Assembly (NCBI RefSeq): GCF_902158555.1
Contig: NZ_CABGGS010000007.1
Location: 95,261 to 133,802, forward strand
From: Klebsiella spallanzanii
Lineage (GTDB): Bacteria > Pseudomonadota > Gammaproteobacteria > Enterobacterales > Enterobacteriaceae
Length of the DNA stretch: 38,542 nt
Direction of reading: 5' to 3'
In this document: in pieces, positions 27,541-36,472 of the stretch
How the letters are laid out: the number at the start of each line of letters is the position of its first letter
Position numbering within the stretch: the stretch's first letter is position 1
Translations under genes and position numbers: made by a program
Notes under the pieces: generated by a model
Told to the model about the DNA's origin: nothing
Databases searched by the model: none
Seen by the model: the letters and a program-made list of their open reading frames with translations, nothing else

Positions 27541-30042
27541 CTACAGCTCCAGCTCGCGCTGCAACAGCGTCGCAATCTCCTCGCTGCTCTCAGCTGTCAC
27601 CAGCGCCTTGCGGAACTCCTCATGCATAATGCGCCGCGCCAGACGCGAGAAAATACGCATATGCTGATCGCCAGCCGAGTGCTTGTTCAGCGTGAGCATA
27701 ATGACAAACTGCGCCTCATCGTCGCCCCAGACTACCGGCTGCGCCAGACGAGCAACGCTGATGGTTGACTGCTCAATATGCTCCGATTTGCTGTGCGGAA
27801 TGGCAAAACTAAACCCTAACCCGGTAGAGAATACCGCTTCGCGGGCCCACAGGTCAGCCTCCAGCTTGCGCGGGTAGCGGCAGCGTCCGGCCAGCAGCAG
27901 GTTATCGGTCATGCCCTTAATCACTTCTTCTTTGCTACGCCAGTCGCTGTTCAGCGTAATGCACTGGGCGCTAATCAGCGGCGCATCCTGCTGGGTCATG
28001 CGGAACTGGGCCAGCAGATGCTCCACTTCAAGTGAAGTGCGGCACTGCATCGCCTGATTAAGCAACTGACGGCAGGCGCGACTATCAAGCTGCGCCAGAC
28101 GCGCTTTGGTCGCCGGAATCGACGGCGCGCTCATGCTCAGCTCGTCCAGCCCCAGCCCCACCAGCAGCGGCAGCACCGAACCTTTAGCTCCCAGCTCGCC
28201 GCACAGGCCAATCCATTTCCCCTGACGATGCACCGCCTGAACTGCATAATCCAGCGCGCGTAAGAATGCCGGGTTGAGGCTATTGTAGTGACGCGTTACC
28301 TTGGCGTTATCGCGATCCACCGCCAGCAGATACTGGGTCAGGTCGTTACTGCCGATACTAAAGAAATCAATTTCTTCGCAGCACTGGTCGATAATAAACA
28401 TCACCGAAGGCACTTCGAGCATAATGCCCAGCGGGATTTTCTCATCAAACGGAATATGCTCACTGCGCAGCGACTGTTTAGCATCCGCCAGCTGCTCTTT
28501 GACCCATAGAATTTCTTCCATTGATGAAATCATCGGGATCATGATTTTCAGCGAACCGTGCGCCGAAGCGCGCAGAATTGCCCGCAGCTGGGTGCGGAAC
28601 AGCGCCTGATACTCTTCGTAAATACGCACCGCGCGATAGCCGAGGAACGGGTTGTTCTCTGCCGGGATATTGAGATAGGCCACCGGCTTGTCGCCACCAA
28701 TATCCATGGTGCGAATAATAATGCTGCGCCCGTTGGCCGGTTCCAGCGCCTGGCAGAAGATGTTGTAAAGTTCATTTTCCGACGGCGCGCTCGGGCGGTC
28801 CATATACAGCATTTCGGTGCGGAACAGCCCTACCGACTGCGCGCCGTTATTAAATGCCGCCATCGCCTCTACCGAGTGGGCAATGTTCGCCGCCACTTCC
28901 AGACGAATACCGTCTTCCGTGCGCCCCTCTTTATCCAGCCAGGTCTGCTGCTGACGGCGAATTTGCTCCTGCACCCACGCTTCCTGTTGATAGTAGCGCG
29001 CGACGACTTCATCGGGTTTCACCACCACCAAACCGGCGTTGCCGTCAATCTGCACCTGTTGATCAACCCACGGCAGCAGCGCATCCATATCGACGCCCAC
29101 CAGGGTCGGAATATTGAACGATCGTGCGAGGATCACCGTGTGCGAAGTGGTTCCGCCGCTGCGCAGCAGCAGTCCTTTGAGCAGCGTTTTATCCAGTTCG
29201 AGGAACTGGCTGGGGGTTAATTCATCAGCCAGACAGATAGACTCTTCCGTCAGTTTGCCCGGTACCGGGAAGCGCGATTCGCCGTAGATATGCTGTAGCA
29301 GCTGGAAACAGACATCGCGAACGTCCAGCACGCGCTCCTGCAGATAGCTATTGCCGGAGGCGCTGAACTGGGCGCAGAAATGTTCGCTGGTCGCCACCAC
29401 TGCTTCAGCGCAGCTCAGGCCGGTCAGCAGGCCGCCAAGCAGATGCTGGCGCAGCGAGGCATCGGTCGCTAAAGAACGATGTGCTTCAAGGATCGCGCTG
29501 GCGGTGCCGTCGTTATCCAGCAGACGAAACTCAATATTTTTCACCAGCAGCATCAACCCGTTATCCAGCGACGCCTGCTCTTGTTCAATATTTCCCGCCG
29601 CCGGCAGCGTGCCTAAATCGCGCAGATCCAGCGATTTAAGATGCGTGAGCCGTCCTCCCGCGCTTCCGGCGCAAACCGGCAACGCATGAAACAAGGTGGG
29701 GTTGAGGCGCGAGAGTGATTCCGGAACCGGCTGAACGTCCATTTGATCGACCGTCGGCAGCGGCGCATCGCAGTGCGGAAAATCGTCGATGATAAAGGCC
29801 GACAGCGCGTCAAACGCCTGCTGCTCATCCTGACCGCTGATGATCAGCTGACAGCTATCCCCCTTAATGGTGTTGGTGCCAATAATCGCCAGCGCGCTTT
29901 TCGCATTCCCGCGCCCTTCGCTACGGGTATTCAACCATTCGACCGAAGACGAAAAAGTATTACATAGCGTTTCTACCAGACTTGCCGGACGCGCATGTAC
30001 ACCGTTGGGCAAATCACATATGAATTCAATTACCAGAGCCAT
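27541..30042 (-). CDS. ptsA: PtsA, HPr-Enzyme I-EIIA(Fru) multiphosphoryl transfer protein
   Basis: An 833-aa cytoplasmic fusion, the exact length of E. coli PtsA. Order: HPr domain (about 1-90) with phospho-His16 in GVHARPAS, Enzyme I (about 115-660) with phospho-His301 in SGGTTSHTVILARS, the PEP-binding barrel with IMIPMISSMEEI and GLCGELG, and a C-terminal fructose-type EIIA (about 690-833) with FSFAIPHSKSEHI. It can thus carry phosphate from PEP to the EIIB proteins without the general PTS. AGGAGG lies 6 nt before the ATG at 30042. It is divergent from frwC, whose EIIC and EIIBs need an EIIA, so they very likely work together. Confidence 0.96.
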   Translation of the reverse strand: MALVIEFICDLPNGVHARPASLVETLCNTFSSSVEWLNTRSEGRGNAKSALAIIGTNTIKGDSCQLIISGQDEQQAFDALSAFIIDDFPHCDAPLPTVDQMDVQPVPESLSRLNPTLFHALPVCAGSAGGRLTHLKSLDLRDLGTLPAAGNIEQEQASLDNGLMLLVKNIEFRLLDNDGTASAILEAHRSLATDASLRQHLLGGLLTGLSCAEAVVATSEHFCAQFSASGNSYLQERVLDVRDVCFQLLQHIYGESRFPVPGKLTEESICLADELTPSQFLELDKTLLKGLLLRSGGTTSHTVILARSFNIPTLVGVDMDALLPWVDQQVQIDGNAGLVVVKPDEVVARYYQQEAWVQEQIRRQQQTWLDKEGRTEDGIRLEVAANIAHSVEAMAAFNNGAQSVGLFRTEMLYMDRPSAPSENELYNIFCQALEPANGRSIIIRTMDIGGDKPVAYLNIPAENNPFLGYRAVRIYEEYQALFRTQLRAILRASAHGSLKIMIPMISSMEEILWVKEQLADAKQSLRSEHIPFDEKIPLGIMLEVPSVMFIIDQCCEEIDFFSIGSNDLTQYLLAVDRDNAKVTRHYNSLNPAFLRALDYAVQAVHRQGKWIGLCGELGAKGSVLPLLVGLGLDELSMSAPSIPATKARLAQLDSRACRQLLNQAMQCRTSLEVEHLLAQFRMTQQDAPLISAQCITLNSDWRSKEEVIKGMTDNLLLAGRCRYPRKLEADLWAREAVFSTGLGFSFAIPHSKSEHIEQSTISVARLAQPVVWGDDEAQFVIMLTLNKHSAGDQHMRIFSRLARRIMHEEFRKALVTAESSEEIATLLQRELEL

Positions 30043-30121
30043 CGTCTTCCTCCTGAACAATGCATTATTGCCTCAAAAGTAAAGAAAGAATCCGCCAGCC
30101 ACTACGCGACAAAACTGGCAA

Positions 30122-30257
30122 TTACTGGATATTTGTATGCACGGATCTTTTTTATGCTCACCGTCACAAACACGCCAGATAAATAGCTTAAAAACCCCGC
30201 AGGACTAAGATTTGAGGTGGATCGCAATTTTCTTCTCGCCTTACAAATATCCAGTAA
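30122..30257. promoter_or_regulatory. Perfect 16-bp inverted repeat between ptsA and frwC
   Basis: TTACTGGATATTTGTA (30122-30137) occurs as its exact reverse complement at 30242-30257, with centres 120 bp apart. Both copies lie in the 307-bp gap between the divergent ptsA and frwC genes, one nearer each gene. This looks like an operator pair for a regulator, possibly with looping. No regulator consensus is recognised. The rest of the gap holds no gene. Confidence 0.75.
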
Positions 30258-30349
30258 ATGCACTTTTTCTCTACTGTTTTATAAGCCGCCCTTTTTCTAA
30301 GGTTGATGCATCAACTCAGTCACGAGCCGCACAGGCTCAGGAGAAAACA

Positions 30350-31426
30350 ATGAACGAACTGGTGCAAATACTAAAAAATACACGCCAGCACCTCATGACC
30401 GGGGTTTCACATATGATCCCCTTTGTCGTGTCCGGAGGAATATTGCTGGCCGTCTCCGTTATGTTGTACGGCAAGGGCGCGGTGCCCGATGTTGCCACCG
30501 ATCCTAATCTGAAAAAACTGTTTGATATCGGCGTGGCCGGTCTGACGTTAATGGTGCCGTTCCTGGCGGCCTATATCGGCTACTCCATTGCCGACCGCGC
30601 GGCGCTGGCCCCCTGCGCTATTGGTGCCTGGGTCGGCAACAGCTTCGGCGCCGGTTTCTTCGGCGCGCTGATTGCCGGGATGATTGGCGGCCTGGTGGTT
30701 TACTACCTGAAGAAAATCCCAGTGCACAAAGTGCTGCGTTCGGTGATGCCTATCTTCGTTATCCCGATTATCGGCACCTTTATTACCGCCGGGATCATGA
30801 TGTGGGGCCTCGGTGAACCTATCGGCGCGCTGACCGCCAGCTTAACCGGCTGGCTGCAAGGGATGCGCGAAGGCAGCATCGTCGTGCTGGCGATCATTAT
30901 GGGCCTGATGCTGGCTTTCGATATGGGCGGGCCAGTAAACAAAGTTGCCTACGCCTTTATGTTGATTTGCGTCTCTCAGGGCGTTTACAGCGTCGTCGCG
31001 ATTGCCGCCGTTGGCATCGCCGTACCGCCGCTGGGCATGGGGCTGGCAACGCTGATTGGCCGTAAATACTTCTCCGCTGAAGAGCGTGAAACCGGTAAAG
31101 CCGCGCTGGTTATGGGATGCGTTGGCGTCACCGAAGGCGCGATTCCTTTCGCCGCCGCTGACCCGCTGCGCGTGATCCCGGCCAACATGATTGGCGCCGC
31201 CGCCGGCTGCGTGACCGCCGCGCTGTTCGGTGCCCAGTGCTACGCCGGCTGGGGCGGGCTGATCGTCCTGCCGGTCGTCGAAGGTAAAGGCGGATTTATT
31301 GCCGGTCTGGCGGTTGGCGCAGTCGTCAGCGCCGCCTGCGTCATCCTGCTCAAAGCCCTTGCCAAGAAGAAAACGTCAGACGCCAAAGCCGATGACGAGA
31401 TGGATCTTGATTTCGAAATTAACTGA
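30350..31426 (+). CDS. frwC: FrwC, PTS fructose-like EIIC permease
   Basis: A 358-aa inner membrane EIIC of the fructose family. It carries the sugar or related substrate across the membrane. Family landmarks are MTGVSHMIPFVVSGGILLA at 17-35, DRAALAPCAIGAWVGNSFGAGFFGA, AFDMGGPVNKVAYAF and GVTEGAIPFAAADPLRVIPANM, with the substrate Glu in GAIPF. No EIIA or EIIB domain is attached. CAGGAG lies about 8 nt before the ATG; a longer open frame upstream is unsupported. It is first gene of frwC-frwB-pflD-pflC-frwD. Confidence 0.95.
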   Translation: MNELVQILKNTRQHLMTGVSHMIPFVVSGGILLAVSVMLYGKGAVPDVATDPNLKKLFDIGVAGLTLMVPFLAAYIGYSIADRAALAPCAIGAWVGNSFGAGFFGALIAGMIGGLVVYYLKKIPVHKVLRSVMPIFVIPIIGTFITAGIMMWGLGEPIGALTASLTGWLQGMREGSIVVLAIIMGLMLAFDMGGPVNKVAYAFMLICVSQGVYSVVAIAAVGIAVPPLGMGLATLIGRKYFSAEERETGKAALVMGCVGVTEGAIPFAAADPLRVIPANMIGAAAGCVTAALFGAQCYAGWGGLIVLPVVEGKGGFIAGLAVGAVVSAACVILLKALAKKKTSDAKADDEMDLDFEIN

Positions 31427-31446
31427 AAAACTGGAAGGAATATTTT

Positions 31447-31767
31447 ATGACCAAAATTATCGCCGTTACCGCTTGCCCGTCTGGCGTCGCACATACCTAT
31501 ATGGCCGCTGAGTCGCTGGAAAGCGCAGCTAAAGCCAAGGGCTGGCAGGTCAAAGTCGAGACTCAGGGCTCCATCGGCATTGAGAATGAACTGACGGCAG
31601 AAGACGTCGCCAGCGCCGACATGGTTATCCTGACCAAAGATATCGGCATCAAGTTCGAAGAGCGTTTTGCCGGGAAAACCATCGTACGCGTCAACATCAG
31701 CGATGCCGTGAAGCGCGCCGAAGCCATTATGAACAAAATCGACAGCCACCTTTCTCAGAATGCCTGA
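31447..31767 (+). CDS. frwB: FrwB, PTS fructose-like EIIB
   Basis: A 106-aa cytoplasmic EIIB of the fructose family. The phospho-Cys is Cys10 in VTACPSGVAHTYMAAE. It should receive phosphate from the EIIA domain of PtsA and pass it to the substrate in FrwC. It lies 20 nt after frwC with AAGGAA about 7 nt upstream. A GC-rich hairpin follows. Confidence 0.95.
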   Translation: MTKIIAVTACPSGVAHTYMAAESLESAAKAKGWQVKVETQGSIGIENELTAEDVASADMVILTKDIGIKFEERFAGKTIVRVNISDAVKRAEAIMNKIDSHLSQNA

Positions 31768-31776
31768 ATAAAATGC

Positions 31777-31797
31777 CGGGGCGCGGTCTGCGCCCCG
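31777..31797 (+). other. Intercistronic hairpin between frwB and pflD
   Basis: An 8-bp GC stem (CGGGGCGC / GCGCCCCG, loop GGTCT) is followed by an A run rather than T, so it is not a plain plus-strand terminator. It could protect the 3' end of the frwCB part or set different levels for the downstream genes. Confidence 0.6.
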
Positions 31798-31821
31798 CAA
31801 AAAAATAACACGGAGTTTGTC

Positions 31822-34119
31822 ATGACTAATCGCACTCAACGTTTAAAAGACAGTTTGTTCGCTAACCCGCGCGAGATATCCCTCGAGCGCGCCCTGCTCT
31901 ATACCGCCAGCCATAAGCAGACGGAGGGGGAGCCGGTGATGATCCGCCGGGCGAAAGCGACCGAATGGGTCCTCGACCACGTACAGATTTCGATTCGTGA
32001 TGATGAACTGATCGCCGGTAACCGGACGATTAAACCACGCGCCGGGATTATCTCCCCGGAGATGGATCCCTACTGGCTGCTTAAAGAATTAGATCAGTTC
32101 CCGACCCGTCCGCAGGACCGCTTCAACATTAGCGAAGAAGACAAACGTATCTATCGTGAAGAGCTATTCCCCTACTGGGAAAATCGCTCGATGAAGGACT
32201 TCATCAACAGCCAGATGACGGATGAAGTGAAAACCGCCGTCAGCACGCAGATTTTTAGCGTTAACCAGACCGATAAGGGCCAGGGGCATATCATTATTGA
32301 CTACCCTCGCCTGCTGGAAAACGGCCTGGCCGCGCTGGTGGCGGAGCTGAAAACGGTAAACAAACAGCATCCGCAAAACAGCTTCTATCAGGCGGTACTG
32401 ATCCTGCTGGAAGCTTCCCAGCGCCATATTCTGCGCTATGCGGCGCTGGCCGATGAAATGGCCGCCAGCTGCGTTGATGAACAGCGGCGTAAAGAACTAG
32501 AAACTATCGCCGAAATTTCCCGCCATAACGCGGTGCATCGCCCGGAGGATTTCTGGCAGGCCAGCCAGCTCTTCTGGTATATGAATATCATTTTGCAATA
32601 TGAATCCAACGCCAGCTCCATTTCGCTGGGGCGCTTTGACCAGTACATGCTGCCGTATTATCAGGCGTCGCTGAATCGCGGCCAGGACCCGCAGTTCCTC
32701 AAAGAGCTGCTGGAATCGCTGTGGGTGAAGTGCAACGATATCGTTCTGCTGCGCTCCACCAGCAGCGCGCGCTACTTCGCGGGCTTCCCGACTGGCTACA
32801 CGGCCCTGCTCGGAGGCCTGACCGAGACCGGGCGCAGCGCGGTGAATATTCTGTCGTTTTTGTCCCTCGACGCCTATCAGAACGTGCGCCTGCCGCAGCC
32901 GAACCTCGGCGTGCGGGTCAATGAACTGATCGACCGCCCTTTCCTGCGCAAAACCGCAGAGACCATTCGCCTCGGCACCGGCATTCCGCAAATCTTTAAT
33001 GATGAAGTGGTGATCCCGGCATTTCTCAACCGCGGCGTTTCTCTGGAAGACGCGCGGGATTACTCGGTGGTCGGCTGCGTTGAGCTGTCTATCCCGGGGC
33101 GCACCTACGGCCTGCACGATATCGCGATGTTCAACCTGCTGAAGGTGATGGAAATCGTGATGCTGGAGAACGAAAGCAATCCTGACATCACCTGGGATGG
33201 GCTGATCAACCAGATCCGCGACAAGATCCGCTACTACATTAAGCTGATGGTCGAAGGCAGCAATATTTGCGATATTGGCCACCGCGACTGGGCACCGGTT
33301 CCCCTGCTCTCTTCATTTATTGAAGATTGCGTGCAGCACGGCAAGGATATTACCGAAGGCGGCGCGCGCTATAACTTCTCCGGAGTCCAGGGCATCGGCA
33401 TCGCCAACCTCAGCGACTCGCTTCACGCGCTAAAAGGAATGGTATTTGAGCAACAGCGTCTGAGCTTTGCCGAACTGATTGCGGTGCTGAAAGCCAACTT
33501 CCAGACGCCGGAAGGTGAAAAAATCCGCGCCCGCCTGATCAACCGCTTTGAGAAATACGGTAACGATATCGACGAAGTGGACAACATCAGCGCCGACCTG
33601 CTGCGTTTCTACTGCAAAGAGGTTGAACAGTACCAGAACCCGCGCGGCGGCCATTTCACGCCGGGTTCATATACCGTATCCGCCCACGTGCCGCTGGGTT
33701 CAGTGGTTGGCGCGACCCCGGACGGACGCCTGGCCGGGGAGCAACTGGCGGACGGCGGGCTGTCGCCGATGGTCGGTCAGGATTCACAGGGACCGACCGC
33801 AGTGCTCAAATCGGTGAGCAAGCTGGATAACTATCTGCTGTCCAACGGCACGCTGCTGAACGTCAAATTCACGCCAGCGACGCTTGCCGGTGATGGCGGT
33901 CTGAACAAGCTGGCGGATTTTTTACAGGCTTTCACCAAATTGAAGTTGCAGCATATTCAGTTCAACGTGGTCAACGCCGACACGCTGCGCGAAGCCCAGC
34001 AGCGGCCGCAAGATTTTGCCGGTCTGGTGGTACGCGTCGCGGGCTACAGCGCCTTCTTTGTCGAGCTGTCGCAGGAGATTCAGGATGACATTATCCGCCG
34101 CACCGCGCATCAGCTGTGA
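31822..34119 (+). CDS. pflD: PflD, glycyl radical enzyme of unknown substrate
   Basis: A 765-aa glycyl radical enzyme, the length of E. coli PflD. The C-terminal radical site RVAGYSAFF holds Gly741. The thiyl Cys419 lies in VVGCVELSIPGR. The motif G-C-V-E, with Glu two positions after the Cys, is that of glycerol dehydratase and choline lyase types; pyruvate formate-lyase has a Cys-Cys pair instead. So the old name formate acetyltransferase is probably wrong for it (inference). It is oxygen sensitive in its active form and needs the activase encoded next. CACGGAG lies about 8 nt before the ATG. It is embedded between PTS genes. Confidence 0.95.
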   Translation: MTNRTQRLKDSLFANPREISLERALLYTASHKQTEGEPVMIRRAKATEWVLDHVQISIRDDELIAGNRTIKPRAGIISPEMDPYWLLKELDQFPTRPQDRFNISEEDKRIYREELFPYWENRSMKDFINSQMTDEVKTAVSTQIFSVNQTDKGQGHIIIDYPRLLENGLAALVAELKTVNKQHPQNSFYQAVLILLEASQRHILRYAALADEMAASCVDEQRRKELETIAEISRHNAVHRPEDFWQASQLFWYMNIILQYESNASSISLGRFDQYMLPYYQASLNRGQDPQFLKELLESLWVKCNDIVLLRSTSSARYFAGFPTGYTALLGGLTETGRSAVNILSFLSLDAYQNVRLPQPNLGVRVNELIDRPFLRKTAETIRLGTGIPQIFNDEVVIPAFLNRGVSLEDARDYSVVGCVELSIPGRTYGLHDIAMFNLLKVMEIVMLENESNPDITWDGLINQIRDKIRYYIKLMVEGSNICDIGHRDWAPVPLLSSFIEDCVQHGKDITEGGARYNFSGVQGIGIANLSDSLHALKGMVFEQQRLSFAELIAVLKANFQTPEGEKIRARLINRFEKYGNDIDEVDNISADLLRFYCKEVEQYQNPRGGHFTPGSYTVSAHVPLGSVVGATPDGRLAGEQLADGGLSPMVGQDSQGPTAVLKSVSKLDNYLLSNGTLLNVKFTPATLAGDGGLNKLADFLQAFTKLKLQHIQFNVVNADTLREAQQRPQDFAGLVVRVAGYSAFFVELSQEIQDDIIRRTAHQL

Positions 34120-34960
34120 GGTGATGGAAACGCGCGCCGATAAGGCGCGCATTTTTAACATCCAGCGCTACTCTTTGAATGACGGCCAGGGGATCCGCAC
34201 CGTCGTTTTTTTTAAAGGCTGCCCGCATACCTGCCCATGGTGCGCCAACCCGGAGTCGATCTCGCCGAAAATCCAGACCGTACGCCGGGAGAGCAAGTGC
34301 CTGCACTGTTCCCGCTGCCAGCAGGATGTTGTCGAGTGCCCTTCCGGCGCGTGGGAGCAAATTGGCCGCGACGTCACGCTGGATAATCTGCTTAAAGAGG
34401 TGCTGAAGGATGAAATCTTCTTCCGCGCCTCCGGCGGCGGCGTCACCCTGTCGGGCGGCGAAGTGCTGATGCAGGCCGAGTTTGCCACCCGTCTTCTGCG
34501 CCGTTTACGCGAGTGGGGGATCAGGACCGCGATTGAAACGGCTGGCGATACCGCATTCAGCCGTTTTTTCCCGCTGGCGAAAGAGTGTGATGAAGTCTTA
34601 TTTGATCTAAAAATTATGGATGAAGCGCTGGCCAGAGGGCAGCTGCTGATGAATATGCCGCGGGTGCTGGATAACTTCAGCCGTCTGATAGAAGCGAATA
34701 TTCATGTGATACCCCGGGTGCCGTTAATTCCGGGATTTACGCTTAATGAAGAGAATTTCCGCCAGATACTGGCGTTTTTAGCCCCTTTTAAGCTGCCAGA
34801 AATTCATCTTCTGCCGTTCCATCAATACGGCGAACCAAAATATCACTTACTGGGAAAAACATGGTCGATGTCGATGATTAAAGCACCTGAAGAATCTGAG
34901 ATTCAACCATTCAAGACGCTGGCTGAACAGGCCGGTTTTAGCGTGACCATCGGCGGATAA
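34085..34960 (+). CDS. pflC: PflC, radical SAM glycyl radical enzyme activase
   Basis: A 291-aa radical SAM enzyme. It generates the glycyl radical on PflD from S-adenosylmethionine. The 4Fe-4S motif CxxxCxxC is Cys46, Cys50, Cys53 (GCPHTCPWCANP). A second cluster motif with Cys72, 75, 78 and 85 (KCLHCSRCQQDVVECPSG) is typical of GRE activases outside the classical PFL activase, again pointing to a dehydratase-like partner. GGVTLSGGE follows. I chose the ATG at 34085 because AGGAG lies 7 nt upstream; it overlaps pflD by 35 nt. The ATG at 34124 has GAGG only 2 nt away. The length fits E. coli PflC. Confidence 0.93.
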   Translation: MTLSAAPRISCEVMETRADKARIFNIQRYSLNDGQGIRTVVFFKGCPHTCPWCANPESISPKIQTVRRESKCLHCSRCQQDVVECPSGAWEQIGRDVTLDNLLKEVLKDEIFFRASGGGVTLSGGEVLMQAEFATRLLRRLREWGIRTAIETAGDTAFSRFFPLAKECDEVLFDLKIMDEALARGQLLMNMPRVLDNFSRLIEANIHVIPRVPLIPGFTLNEENFRQILAFLAPFKLPEIHLLPFHQYGEPKYHLLGKTWSMSMIKAPEESEIQPFKTLAEQAGFSVTIGG

Positions 34961-34975
34961 CGCCTGGAGGATGCT

Positions 34976-35317
34976 ATGGATTTCAATATCGTTGCCGTAA
35001 CGGCCTGCGTAAGCGGTGTCGCTCACACTTATATGGCAGCCGAGCGCCTGGAAAAGGTCGGCCACCATGAGAAATGGAATATCAAGATTGAAACGCAAGG
35101 AGCGTTGGGGGTGGAGAACAAAATCACGGCGGACGATATTGCCCATGTCGATGTCGTTCTGCTGGTGACGGATATTGAAATCGACGATGCCAAGCGTTTT
35201 AGCGGCATCCGCACCATTAAGACCAGCATCAAAACCTTCTTGTTGCAGCCGCAGCAGATTGTCGAAGCGGTGAAATGCATTATGAAAAAGCCAGTGGTCT
35301 ATATTGAGATCCCTTGA
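34976..35317 (+). CDS. frwD: FrwD, PTS fructose-like EIIB
   Basis: A 113-aa EIIB-like protein with Cys11 in VTACVSGVAHTYMAAE, a paralogue of FrwB. It is the second EIIB of the locus. The C-terminal segment differs from FrwB. TGGAGG lies about 6 nt upstream and the gene starts 15 nt after pflC. It closes the operon and is followed by a REP pair. Confidence 0.94.
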   Translation: MDFNIVAVTACVSGVAHTYMAAERLEKVGHHEKWNIKIETQGALGVENKITADDIAHVDVVLLVTDIEIDDAKRFSGIRTIKTSIKTFLLQPQQIVEAVKCIMKKPVVYIEIP

Positions 35318-35349
35318 GTGAGGGGTAAGTATGCGCCGCCAGTGATTTT

Positions 35350-35443
35350 GTAGCCCGGGCAAGGCGCTTGCGCCGCAGCCCGGGGAAATAGCCCCTCAGC
35401 AACTTCAAACTTCCCCCGGTCGCGCTGCGCTTACCGGGGCTAC
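35350..35443. repeat. Divergent REP pair after frwD
   Basis: Two inverted elements: 35350-35387 (GTAGCCCGGGCAAGGCG to AGCCCGGGGAA) and 35411-35443 (TTCCCCCGGTCGCG to CCGGGGCTAC). Both differ from the other REPs of the window in the arms, so they may be a second subfamily. Confidence 0.8.
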
Positions 35444-35451
35444 AATTCAAT

Positions 35452-36219
35452 TTACGCCACGCCCAGCAGCCATTTCTGCGCCGGCGTCAGGCGGCTGGCG
35501 GTTTCCGGCGTCAGCCAGCGCTGCTGATCCTGCTGCGCCGTATCTTCGCGGTCGATATACAAACTGTGCAATACGCGCCTTCTGCTGCCGATACGATTGC
35601 GCGTCCCACCGTGCCAGGCATGGGCGTTGTAAATCATTACGCTGCCAGCCGGAGCGGCAAACACCACTTCATCAGGATGCGTCAGCTCTGGATTATCCAA
35701 CACCTCTTCCGGCAGCTCAGGTCGGTGGTGCGTTCCAGGAATAATGCGCGGCGCACCGTTTTCCGCACTTAAATCATCAATAGCCCAGATAGCATTAACC
35801 AGATGCACTTTCGGGAAATCCGGACGCGGTTTTTTCCAGTCCGCATGCAACGGCTGGTGGCCGCCGTTAAACAGCGCTTCCCGCGCGTTCAGGCTGGAGA
35901 CTTTAAAATCACCCTGAAAAATATACTGGCAGGCAGAGAGGACCAGCGGATGAGACCAGACTTTCTCCCAAACCACCCCTTTATTAATCAGATTGGCAAT
36001 GCGCGTTGCCGTCGCTTCCTGATGATGTTCAATCGCCAGGTTATCGCCCTCTTTTTCGACGATAGCATCGATAAGCGTACGCATCGCCTCCAGCCATTCC
36101 GGGTCCGCCACGTTATGCACAACGGTATAGCCCAGGGTATCCAGCTCCTGTTTCATTTTCGAGGACAGCGCGATGTTAGCCCCCAGCGCATCCAGATAAA
36201 CCGCAGATTGTTGTTCCAT
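35452..36219 (-). CDS. Phytanoyl-CoA dioxygenase (PhyH) family protein
   Basis: A 255-aa Fe(II)/2-oxoglutarate oxygenase-fold protein. The iron ligands are visible: His125-x-Asp127 (PLHADW) and a distal His203 (AWHGG), with Arg213-215 placed to bind 2-oxoglutarate. NAIWAIDDLSAENGAPRIIPGTH is typical of the PhyH family. These enzymes hydroxylate or halogenate small molecules; the substrate here is unknown. AAGGA lies 7 nt before the ATG at 36219. It is divergent from an AraC-type regulator, which likely controls it. Confidence 0.85.
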   Translation of the reverse strand: MEQQSAVYLDALGANIALSSKMKQELDTLGYTVVHNVADPEWLEAMRTLIDAIVEKEGDNLAIEHHQEATATRIANLINKGVVWEKVWSHPLVLSACQYIFQGDFKVSSLNAREALFNGGHQPLHADWKKPRPDFPKVHLVNAIWAIDDLSAENGAPRIIPGTHHRPELPEEVLDNPELTHPDEVVFAAPAGSVMIYNAHAWHGGTRNRIGSRRRVLHSLYIDREDTAQQDQQRWLTPETASRLTPAQKWLLGVA

Positions 36220-36472
36220 ATTTATATTCCTTAACTTATCGATAACACAAAACAAACTCTAATCTGTGCCGACCGGGAATTCATGAGGCCAAAACTACGA
36301 AAAACTGGACAAGCGTACGCGGCAGGAAAAAGTGTGATGGCTATCAAAATCCAGCGTTTTTTCAATCTATTCCGGAGCTATCAATAACCAACCGGGCTGA
36401 TGCAGAACAAATCAGTGTTGATAAAATAGATTATAATCAACAGGATAATGGTTCTCTTCTAAGGCTTACGGC
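36220..36472. promoter_or_regulatory. Shared control region of the dioxygenase and AraC-type genes
   Basis: This AT-rich 253-bp gap holds the promoters of both genes. A good -10 box, TATAAT, is at 36432-36437, 36 bp before the regulator start. It lies within an inverted repeat GTTGAT (36417-36422) / ATCAAC (36436-36441), a possible autoregulatory site. No clear -35 was found. Confidence 0.5.

Noticed and set aside
32497..33282. 261-codon frame antisense to pflD
   Set aside because: It is a shadow of pflD, without start signals.
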